Positions 31,713-37,710 of a DNA stretch of 37,710 bases are shown here, in pieces. The translations under genes were made by a program, and so were the position numbers. The DNA is taken from contig JAGBMJ010000061.1 of assembly GCA_017634975.1 (NCBI GenBank), positions 1-37,710 of the forward strand. Direction: 5' to 3'. Numbering within the stretch: the first letter of the stretch is position 1; every line of letters starts with the position of its first letter. The stretch comes from Lachnospiraceae bacterium (GTDB lineage Bacteria > Bacillota > Clostridia > Lachnospirales > Lachnospiraceae). The notes under the pieces were generated by a model. The model ran no database searches and was not told the DNA's origin. It saw only the letters and a program-made list of their open reading frames with translations.

Positions 31713-33095
31713 CTATAGTTTCTTCAAAAGATAATCCAGTATCGTGAAGTACTCGGCAAACGTCTTTTTACAACAACCGGGATTCAGGATCCGCACACCC
31801 TCCGTCCGCAGACCGCAGAGGGAAAATGCCATCGCTACCCGGTGATCCTCATAAGTCTGTATTTCGGCTCCATGCATCTGCCCAGGAGATATAGTCACCC
31901 TGTCCTCCTGCTCCTCCACGGTTACGCCGAGCGCCGTCAGATTCTCCGCGATCGCCCGGATCCGGTCACACTCCTGCAGCCGGATATGACCGATCCCCGC
32001 GATCGTGACCGGTCCATCCGCATACGGCGCGATCGCCGCCAGCGTCAGCGCCTGGTCGGAAAACGCCGACATATCCACTGTTAAATTGCCTTTTAACTTC
32101 CCGCCTTCCGGTCCGGTCACACTCAGATCCTGCCCGAAAACACCTCCGGAAATACTGCATCCCATCTGTTCCAGTACTTTCAGAAAAGCGATATCCCCCT
32201 GCAGCATCTCCCTGCGGACTCCGTTCACCGAAACACGGATCCCCAACACGGCTGCCAATGCATAAAAATATGCAGCTGCCGACATATCCGCTTCAATATC
32301 ATAGGTTCCCGCCCGGTAGTGCTGATCTCCGGGCAGCCGGTATGAAATTTTTCCGTCATTTTCTTCTTTTTCTGCGGATACGCCGAAGTTTTCCAGCATC
32401 CTTGCGGTCAGATCCACATAGCTCAACCCATGGGATCCCTCCACTTCAATCTCTGCCGGCTCTTTCAGCGTGCCGGCCGCGATCAGCAGAGCACTCAAAA
32501 ACTGGGAACTCTGATCGATATTCACCTTAAAACGAACCGGTTCCCCGCTATGCTCTTCCGGCGCTCCGGTCGTCCTGCGGACCAGCTCCCGCCCGAAGAT
32601 CTTCATCGGGAAATGTCCGGCTTCCTCCATACATACAACCATAGCCCCTGCATCCTGCAGCGCATCGATCAGCGGCTGCATCGGACGTTTCTGCATCTGT
32701 TCCGAGGATCTTACCACATATTCCCCATCCGAGAGTGCGAGCATTGCCACCAGAAAACGGGCTGCCGTACCGGCACTGCCGACATAGATCTCCGCTTTCT
32801 TTGCCGGGATCTTTCCGCCGAATCCGGTGATCGTGATATCTTTATTGATCGAAAACAGACCGAGTTCCGCTGCCGCCGGCGTTTCCGAGATCGGAAATCC
32901 GAGAGTATGGATGCATTCCAGAAAAACCTTTGCATCTTCACTGGACATACATCCCCGCAGCACACTCGTCCCATCCGCCATTGCCGCCAGCAGCAGCGCG
33001 CGATTTGTGATCGATTTGGATCCCGGTACCGGCACGCTCAAATGCTGCATCGCCGGCAGTACAGGAAAACTCTTCACATCATAGTATTCGTTCAT
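31713..33095 (-). CDS. aroA: 3-phosphoshikimate 1-carboxyvinyltransferase (EPSP synthase)
   Basis: AroA joins shikimate 3-phosphate and phosphoenolpyruvate in the shikimate pathway. The 460 residues are somewhat longer than the usual 427, with insertions such as TTGAPEEHSGEPV (about 174-186). PGSKSITNRALLLAA (24-38) binds substrate; the GNAGTAMRP motif of the Escherichia coli enzyme reads GSAGTAARF (106-114) here. Later conserved segments are DQSSQFLSALLIA, EADMSAAAYF, SDQALTLAAIAP and YEDHRVAMAFSLCGL. GGGGGAG stands three to four bases before the ATG. It follows dtd by 39 bases on the same strand; other aro genes are not present. Confidence 0.93.
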   Translation of the reverse strand: MNEYYDVKSFPVLPAMQHLSVPVPGSKSITNRALLLAAMADGTSVLRGCMSSEDAKVFLECIHTLGFPISETPAAAELGLFSINKDITITGFGGKIPAKKAEIYVGSAGTAARFLVAMLALSDGEYVVRSSEQMQKRPMQPLIDALQDAGAMVVCMEEAGHFPMKIFGRELVRRTTGAPEEHSGEPVRFKVNIDQSSQFLSALLIAAGTLKEPAEIEVEGSHGLSYVDLTARMLENFGVSAEKEENDGKISYRLPGDQHYRAGTYDIEADMSAAAYFYALAAVLGIRVSVNGVRREMLQGDIAFLKVLEQMGCSISGGVFGQDLSVTGPEGGKLKGNLTVDMSAFSDQALTLAAIAPYADGPVTIAGIGHIRLQECDRIRAIAENLTALGVTVEEQEDRVTISPGQMHGAEIQTYEDHRVAMAFSLCGLRTEGVRILNPGCCKKTFAEYFTILDYLLKKL

Positions 33096-33134
33096 ATGCT
33101 CCCCCCTTACTGTATCTGTTCCGGATCCTGCGGG

Positions 33135-33584
33135 TTACTTCAGGTCTTTGGAATCCAGCAGGATTGTAAACGGTCCGTCGTTGACCAGGCTCACCTGCAT
33201 ATGCTCGCCAAATTCCCCCTGCTCCACGACAGGTACCTCTGCCTTACACTTTGCTATGATATACTCGTATAGTTCCTTCGCGGTATCCGGTGCTCCGGCA
33301 TTGACAAAACTGGGCCGGTTGCCATGTCTGCAGTCGGCATAGAGGGTAAACTGCGAGATCAGAAGCAGGCCTCCCTGTACATCCTTTAACGCCAGATTGG
33401 TCTTGCCATTCTCATCCTTAAAGATGCGCAGTCCCAGCATCTTCCTGACCATCTTATCCGCCGTCTCCCTGGTATCCTCCTGTCCCACACCGATCAGCAC
33501 CACGTAACCGGTTCCGATCTGTCCCGTGATACGATCCTCCACCGTGACCTTGCCTTCCGTTACCACCTGTATTACAAATCTCAT
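33135..33584 (-). CDS. dtd: D-aminoacyl-tRNA deacylase
   Basis: Dtd removes D-amino acids (and glycine from tRNA-Ala) mischarged on tRNA. The 149-residue protein has the expected size and the active-site motif [17 protein letters not shown] (about 77-93), plus a C-terminal Gly-Pro motif in the variant [11 protein letters not shown] (cross-subunit motif, normally NxGPvT). GGAGGAG is about five bases before the ATG. It is likely cotranscribed with aroA. Its leader carries two hairpins. Confidence 0.95.
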   Translation of the reverse strand: MRFVIQVVTEGKVTVEDRITGQIGTGYVVLIGVGQEDTRETADKMVRKMLGLRIFKDENGKTNLALKDVQGGLLLISQFTLYADCRHGNRPSFVNAGAPDTAKELYEYIIAKCKAEVPVVEQGEFGEHMQVSLVNDGPFTILLDSKDLK

Positions 33585-33707
33585 CTGTCTCTCCTCCCGG
33601 AGGGCAATAAAGCAATAAGCCGCTCTTGTTACGGGCGGCTTACTCCTCTGTTGGCAACTTTCCAGAACCCGGCAGGTTCTGAATCGTTACCTCAGCTCTC
33701 ACATTTA
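33585..33707 (-). other. Leader or spacer with two hairpins between the 72-residue gene and dtd
   Basis: Two perfect stem-loops are present: TAAGCCGC with GCGGCTTA (33616-33642) and CAGAACC with GGTTCTG (33663-33681). The second arm of the first is followed on the minus strand by TTGCTTTATT, a weak T-rich tail, so it may be an inefficient terminator of the 72-residue gene. No separate dtd promoter is clear, so dtd may depend on readthrough. A short CCTC/GAGG pair partly covers the dtd ribosome binding site. Confidence 0.5.
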
Positions 33708-33926
33708 TTAAAGCAGTTTCTTGATCGCGTCTGCAGCACCTGCCAGTTTATCCGTGGTCAATGCAGCCTTTACGCCGCTCACCAGCTGGTCTTCGATATT
33801 GTCCGGAATATCCACACCGGCAACCTTCTCCACGGTCTTTACCGGATCCTTCTGAAACGATTCCATCAGTGTCGGATCATTCTTTACCTTATCTACGATC
33901 TCATTGATCTTTGCTTTGATATCCAT
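33708..33926 (-). CDS. Small conserved-type protein of 72 residues, leader-peptide-like
   Basis: The protein is soluble, helical and Lys/Asp-rich, without Cys. It reads MDIKAKINEIVDKVKNDPTL, then FQKDPVKTVEKVAGVDIPDN, and ends in Ala-rich KLAGAADAIKKLL. The DPVKxVExxxGVDIPD pattern is like the N-terminal part of Nif11/nitrile-hydratase-type leader peptides and of small unnamed clostridial proteins. There is no Cys/Ser/Thr-rich core peptide and no maturation enzyme nearby, so a peptide-product role is not supported. A strong ribosome binding site (GGAGG, nine bases) and promoter show it is a real expressed gene. Confidence 0.8.
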   Translation of the reverse strand: MDIKAKINEIVDKVKNDPTLMESFQKDPVKTVEKVAGVDIPDNIEDQLVSGVKAALTTDKLAGAADAIKKLL

Positions 33927-33965
33927 ATTCTTCTGCCTCCTTTTTGGGCTCTTATAATTTTTAAT

Positions 33966-33994
33966 ATCTTACCACAAAAGCTACTGTTTGGCAA
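33966..33994 (-). promoter_or_regulatory. Promoter of the 72-residue protein gene
   Basis: On the minus strand TTGCCA (33994-33989) and TAAGAT (33971-33966) are 17 bases apart, about 40 bases before the ATG. Confidence 0.75.
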
Positions 33995-34014
33995 ATTCAT
34001 GTTTATCGAGCAGC

Positions 34015-34043
34015 GAGGACGCGGGGACGGTCCTTTTGTCCTC
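34015..34043. repeat. Hairpin with GGGGACGGTCC loop, REP-like
   Basis: GAGGAC (34015-34020) and GTCCTC (34038-34043) enclose GCGGGGACGGTCCTTTT. The loop shares the GGGGAC(A/G)GT(T)CC core with the hairpin at 25156-25186 (read on the minus strand). The two may be copies of a dispersed extragenic element. Confidence 0.5.
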
Positions 34044-34063
34044 ATGAATTGAGTAAAACCGCC

Positions 34064-34092
34064 TTGCATGCAATTGCAGGAAAGCATATGAT
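34064..34092 (+). promoter_or_regulatory. Promoter of the MATE transporter gene
   Basis: TTGCAT (34064-34069) and TATGAT (34087-34092) are 17 bases apart, about 45 bases before the TTG start. Confidence 0.65.
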
Positions 34093-34138
34093 AAAAAGTT
34101 GTGTTAAGCCGTAATTGTACCGTTTCAGGAGCAGAGCA

Positions 34139-35611
34139 TTGAGCAGATCATCCGCAGTATCTTATAAATTATTTGACCGGGAGCCACATTTTTATAAAAA
34201 CGTGTTTACCCTGGCGCTGCCCATCGCATTGCAGAGTCTGATCACCATAGCCGTGAACATGATGGACAATGTTATGGTCGGCAATCTGAATGAGGAATCC
34301 CTCTCTGCAGCTTCCCTGGCAAACTCCTTTATCTCCATCTACCAGATTTTTTGTATGGGTCTGGGTATGGGTGCCTCCGTATTGATCTCCAGATACTACG
34401 GAATGAAGAGCTCGGATGCCTCTCACCCGGTAGAAGCAAATAAAAAAAACATCATGCCGGACAGTCCGGAAGATATCAAAAACGATGCCGCCATGGCACT
34501 GAAACAGACCGTTGCGCTGATGCTGCGTCTGACACTGCTTCTGGCCTCCGTATTTGCGATCCTGACCGCCTGCATTCCCGGCTGGATCATGAAAACCTAT
34601 ACCGACGAAAAAAACATCATCGAACTGGGGATGACCTATTTCCGCTGGTCTGTGATCACATACTTTTTCCAGGGTGCCTCTCTGACCAGTACCATTGCGC
34701 TGCGCAGTGTGCGGCAGGTGAAGCTTCCTCTGCTGGTTTCGATCGGAGCTTTCTTCGTAAATATATTATCCAATTATACCTTTATCTTCGGACATTTCGG
34801 TGCTCCCCGAATGGAGATCGCCGGTGCCGCACTGGGCACTCTGATTGCCAGATTTTTTGAATTTACACTGATCCTGGGATATCTTTTCCTCTATGACAGG
34901 GAGATCAACTTCCGCATCAAAGATCTGTTTATGAATACCAGGTCTCTACTTGGCGAATATATCCGCATCTGTATTCCCGTTCTGATCAGTGACGGCATCC
35001 TTGCCTTTGGTAACAATACAGTTTCCATGGTCATCGGACATCTGGGAAAAACCTTTGTTGCCGCCAACTCGATCACCGGGGATACGCAGCGACTGAGTAC
35101 CGTTGTAGTGCAGGGCATCAGCCAGGCCGGAGCGATCGTCACCAGCCAGACACTCGGTACCGGTAAGAAGGAACAGACCATAAAGCAGGGCTATCTTTTC
35201 TTTGGTCTCGGCCTCGGTCTGGGATTGGTTTCCGCGTTCTTCATCACGCTCTTCAAAGAACCGATCATTTCCTGCTATGGCAAAGTCAGCCTGGAAACAC
35301 ATGATATTGCCGTCCAGCTGATGCTCGCCATCAGCCTCATCATCATCTTTCAGGCCACCAACAGTATCATGACCAAAGGGGTGCTGCGCGGCGGTGGCGA
35401 TACTAAAATACTGATGCTCACGGATAACGTTTTCCTGTGGGTGATCTCCATCCCGCTTGGATTGCTGGCAGGCTTTGTATTCCACCTGTCACCGTTCTGG
35501 ATCTATGTGTGTCTGAAATCAGACCAGATCATCAAGACGTTCTGGAGTTATCTTCGTCTGAAGAGCGGGAAATGGATCCGGAAAATCTCAACGGGATTAA
35601 AAGAAGAATGA
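34139..35611 (+). CDS. MATE family efflux transporter
   Basis: The protein has 490 residues and about twelve membrane helices, with FYKNVFTLALPIALQSLITIAVNMMDNVMVG at the N-terminus, the standard MATE opening. It exports drugs, metabolites or other compounds using a cation gradient; the substrate is unknown. The start is TTG at 34139, with AGGAG seven bases upstream; another TTG at 34115 lies before that site and is unlikely. An unusual charged insertion of about 30 residues (SSDASHPVEANKKNIMPDSP region, about 95-118) enlarges the cytoplasmic loop after the second helix. It has its own promoter and converges on the esterase gene. Confidence 0.9.
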   Translation: MSRSSAVSYKLFDREPHFYKNVFTLALPIALQSLITIAVNMMDNVMVGNLNEESLSAASLANSFISIYQIFCMGLGMGASVLISRYYGMKSSDASHPVEANKKNIMPDSPEDIKNDAAMALKQTVALMLRLTLLLASVFAILTACIPGWIMKTYTDEKNIIELGMTYFRWSVITYFFQGASLTSTIALRSVRQVKLPLLVSIGAFFVNILSNYTFIFGHFGAPRMEIAGAALGTLIARFFEFTLILGYLFLYDREINFRIKDLFMNTRSLLGEYIRICIPVLISDGILAFGNNTVSMVIGHLGKTFVAANSITGDTQRLSTVVVQGISQAGAIVTSQTLGTGKKEQTIKQGYLFFGLGLGLGLVSAFFITLFKEPIISCYGKVSLETHDIAVQLMLAISLIIIFQATNSIMTKGVLRGGGDTKILMLTDNVFLWVISIPLGLLAGFVFHLSPFWIYVCLKSDQIIKTFWSYLRLKSGKWIRKISTGLKEE

Positions 35612-35626
35612 TCCCCGCCGGGATCA
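35609..35626. terminator. Hairpin shared by the converging MATE and esterase genes
   Basis: TGATCCC-CGCC-GGGATCA is a perfect palindrome whose outer triplets are the stop codons of the two genes (TGA on each strand). Without a T run its strength as terminator is uncertain. Confidence 0.6.
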
Positions 35627-37270
35627 TCCTTTCATACGCCGGAGCACTTCCTCCATGTTACCGCCTGCGATGTCTCCGTTTTCTTTTCTGGAAAATAGGC
35701 TCATATACTTCCAGGCGTTCTCACAATTCAGCCATCTCATTTCATGCGACTGTTTAGACGCACTCGCAAAGATGCTGTAGCAGCATCCGTTCTCACTTTC
35801 AAAAAAGTGCATCGTAAGTGTACTTCCTGTCTTTTCATCGTTTGCATAACCGATGACATCTCCGTCAATCGCATAGATCTTATTCTTCCAGATTTCCTGC
35901 GCATCAAAGCGTTCGTGGTTTTGTTTTTTCGCCCGGTTCACACGAAGCACATACGCCATACGGTCTAAGCATTTCGGTTCCTGAAAAGGCAGTTCAGGAA
36001 GCGGTGAATCCTCGCCGCCCACATAAAACACCGGGAGAATGGTATCCTGATTGTACGATCCCACCGGCTGCCCAAAGACATTGAGACCGACTTCAAATGT
36101 CGCATCCATCGGCGCCACTGCCGCAAAGGCCGAAGGATATTCCTGGAAAAAATCCCAGCTCTTACATCCGCCCATAGAGAAGCCCGTCGCATATATTTTT
36201 TCGGTATTTACTTTATATGTCTTTTTGATATGTTCGATCAGTTCCATCGCTTCCGCAGCGGTGCTGTTCATATGGTTTTCCACACTGACCAGCAGGAAGC
36301 CGTACTTTGCCGCTACTTTGTGCCAGTCAGACAGGCACACCATACACATTGCGGAATCGCCGCCGCCATGGAAGCACATCACCAGCGGCATCCCTTCGCT
36401 CTGCTGCATCTTCTCTTTGTTATAGTAAGCAACATATCCGATCTTATGTGACACCATATTCCGGTCATCCCCCCGGTTATCCTTTGTGGTCGCCACTTCC
36501 GCATAGCCGCTTTCCATGCAAAGCCCAAGGCTCTCGGGTTCCGTTTCTTCCTCGAGCCGGCCGACCATTCGCCGGTATTTTTTCATAAAGGAAAAATCTT
36601 TACCATAATCTGCGGTATCCGTAATAAGAACATGATCTACCTTTTCTTTCAGCGCTTTATTGACCGCTTCGCTGTTTCCGACAGAGACAACCACCAAATC
36701 TCTTCTCTCCGGCACAGGGATCACACTCAGATCCTCCAGTACCAGCGTGACCGGCGTAATATCTCCTTTTCCATACAGGCCGTCCCCTTCTATGGTTCTG
36801 AGACAGTTACGCGCCAGATAATCTGCAGATGCACCATAACCAAACACGATCGTCCGGTGTAATGCCCCCCGGATATAATACTCTCCCCATTCCCCGGTAA
36901 AACGGTTTCTCTCCCGGATCAATCCGTCTTCGTAATACTGACCGATCTTACTCTGAGAGATCACCGAAGCAAAAAGATCATCTTTAGCCGTTGCCCAGCC
37001 TCCCTCACCGGCAGGATATACAAAAACCACAGTTTCTCCATAGGGTTTTGCCAGAGAAGCGAGTCCTGTCTTTTCCGCGAAGCCCACGGCTTCCTCTGCG
37101 GTCAGTTTCTTTTCTGCAAATACCAGAAGATATGGCGTCATAAAACCATAGTTTACGATCTCTGTGATATCCGGACACTCCGGCTTTACAACCTGTACGC
37201 AAAAATCCGCAAAAGTATTCTCCCAATACTTACAATGCTCTATGCTCCTGATCTCCGGTTTCTTTTCCAT
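35624..37270 (-). CDS. Two-part PHB-depolymerase-like esterase
   Basis: The C-terminal half (about 275-548) is an alpha/beta hydrolase of the Esterase_PHB type: oxyanion segment CFHGGGDSAM (299-308), nucleophile elbow GFSMGG (Ser365), and a likely catalytic His in SHEMRW (about 518). The N-terminal half (about 1-270) also contains a degenerate elbow-like VFGYGASADYLARN (about 142-155) and a Rossmann-like VVVSVGNSEAV strand, as in some large clostridial esterases with a duplicated hydrolase fold. There is no signal peptide, so it acts in the cytosol. The substrate is not predictable; PHB itself is unlikely without other phb genes. AAGGGG and GAGGGG lie upstream of ATG 37270. Tandem repeats lie 13-90 bases upstream. 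Confidence 0.8.
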   Translation of the reverse strand: MEKKPEIRSIEHCKYWENTFADFCVQVVKPECPDITEIVNYGFMTPYLLVFAEKKLTAEEAVGFAEKTGLASLAKPYGETVVFVYPAGEGGWATAKDDLFASVISQSKIGQYYEDGLIRERNRFTGEWGEYYIRGALHRTIVFGYGASADYLARNCLRTIEGDGLYGKGDITPVTLVLEDLSVIPVPERRDLVVVSVGNSEAVNKALKEKVDHVLITDTADYGKDFSFMKKYRRMVGRLEEETEPESLGLCMESGYAEVATTKDNRGDDRNMVSHKIGYVAYYNKEKMQQSEGMPLVMCFHGGGDSAMCMVCLSDWHKVAAKYGFLLVSVENHMNSTAAEAMELIEHIKKTYKVNTEKIYATGFSMGGCKSWDFFQEYPSAFAAVAPMDATFEVGLNVFGQPVGSYNQDTILPVFYVGGEDSPLPELPFQEPKCLDRMAYVLRVNRAKKQNHERFDAQEIWKNKIYAIDGDVIGYANDEKTGSTLTMHFFESENGCCYSIFASASKQSHEMRWLNCENAWKYMSLFSRKENGDIAGGNMEEVLRRMKG

Positions 37271-37282
37271 CCCCTCAGTTTC

Positions 37283-37358
37283 CCCTTTTTATTTTCAGTA
37301 AATACTTACTTTTCCTTTTACCCTTTTTATTTTCAGTAAATACTTACTTTTCCTTTTA
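37283..37358. repeat. Two perfect 38-bp tandem repeats upstream of the esterase gene
   Basis: Positions 37283-37320 and 37321-37358 are identical. Each unit contains AGTAAATACTTACT, an imperfect palindrome. The repeats include the end of a decayed frame (stop at 37335-37333) and lie in the 5' region of the esterase gene. Confidence 0.92.
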
Positions 37359-37467
37359 CCCCTTTTGCTTCCGCCTTCTTTTCCAGTTCTTCCCGAAGCT
37401 GTTTCAGTTCTTTGTTCGTTGCATCAGAAAACGCAAACGCCCACCGCCCTTGTCTTTCACGCCTCTG
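37333..37467 (-). pseudogene. Decayed C-terminal coding fragment without a start codon
   Basis: A 44-codon open frame on the minus strand has a protein-like composition: an aromatic RWAFAFSD segment followed by an amphipathic, charged helix (KELKQLREELEKKAEAKG) and a TGA stop inside the tandem repeat. There is an in-frame TAA just upstream and no ATG, GTG or TTG, so it is probably the tail of a lost gene. It could instead be non-coding leader of the esterase gene. Confidence 0.45.
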
Positions 37468-37477
37468 TTACACTCTC

Positions 37478-37506
37478 ATTCTGTATAGATTTCCGAGAGT
37501 TGTCAA
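37478..37506 (-). promoter_or_regulatory. Possible promoter ahead of the esterase gene
   Basis: On the minus strand TTGACA (37506-37501) and CAGAAT (37483-37478) are 17 bases apart. Transcription would give a 200-nt leader through the decayed frame and both tandem repeats. Confidence 0.4.
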
Positions 37507-37710
37507 GCACAATGTGCAGCATCAATACCCAGTATGAAATAAATATCCATAAGAATCATAGCTTTTGATAAAAAAGGGTCAATCACAAATTCTATGTGAT
37601 GCCCATACCGCTGATCAGGCGGCATAGCACATTGACAGTTGCATAAAAAAGGATCTTCCTTTACGATTGAGTTGCATCTTTGGCCGGATGTACAAACCCA
37701 ATCAAGAGGA
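37503..37710 (-). other. Open frame running off the right edge, doubtful partial gene
   Basis: The minus strand is open for 68 codons from the window edge to a TGA at 37505-37503. The translation (for example RYGHHIEFVIDPFLSKAM) is rich in Cys and not recognised. It may be the end of a gene that lies outside the window or chance. Confidence 0.25.

Noticed and set aside
37365-37568. Plus-strand open frame of 67 codons near the right edge
   Set aside because: It has no ribosome binding site and is antisense to the more protein-like decayed frame and a promoter.

Overview
The window looks like chromosome from a Gram-positive anaerobe of the class Clostridia, most likely Lachnospiraceae. The grounds are the gdpP-rplI-dnaB, sua5-rpiB and MoxR-DUF58-transglutaminase gene orders, strong GGAGG ribosome binding sites, sigma-A-like promoters, and protein types such as PDDEXK_2/Rpn proteins, YerB/DUF3048, LarB and standalone TrpB2. 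The assignment is inference from gene content; no rRNA or tRNA is present to confirm it.

Left end (1-7700): an accessory, visibly AT-richer island, all on the minus strand. A strong promoter (7677-7705) drives hsdR, hsdM and hsdS, a complete type I restriction-modification system, followed by a 277-residue protein with an R-x5-H motif typical of HEPN ribonucleases. A hairpin terminator (1205-1247) separates these from a PDDEXK_2/Rpn family gene with its own promoter. The last 48 bp of the window's left edge repeat an internal part of that gene exactly.

Core block (7735-19300): the minus-strand operon gdpP-rplI-dnaB (c-di-AMP turnover, ribosomal protein L9, replicative helicase); a short plus-strand operon with a DUF402 protein and a secreted YerB-like protein; then a tightly packed minus-strand operon with a membrane-anchored GH18 protein, Sua5-type threonylcarbamoyl-AMP synthase, RpiB, ComEB-like dCMP deaminase and a coiled-coil SleB-type cell-wall hydrolase. 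A gene-free stretch (18563-19305) ends in an array of perfect short hairpins that looks like a dispersed repeat element.

Middle (19306-25186): a zinc-ribbon membrane protein with extracellular beta domains is divergent from a MoxR AAA ATPase, DUF58 and transglutaminase-like operon.

Metal and cofactor region (25206-31660): a ZnuA-like binding lipoprotein with a glutamate-rich loop, and, 3.8 kb away, an operon with znuC, znuB and a lipoprotein carrying a Cys-Cys motif. Both promoters carry the same 16-bp Fur-family-like palindrome, so they probably form one metal-responsive regulon. Between them lie a standalone trpB2 gene and a three-gene operon of two unknown small membrane proteins plus LarB (nickel-pincer cofactor synthesis).

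Right end (31713-37710): a dtd-aroA pair, a 72-residue leader-like small protein, a MATE transporter with a TTG start, and a two-part PHB-depolymerase-like esterase. Upstream of the esterase are two perfect 38-bp tandem repeats and decayed coding sequence. No CRISPR array, tRNA, rRNA or complete insertion sequence is seen. The best candidates for something new are the HEPN-like protein in the hsd operon, the larB-linked membrane proteins, and the Cys-Cys lipoprotein with acidic-loop ZnuA in a split Fur-type regulon.
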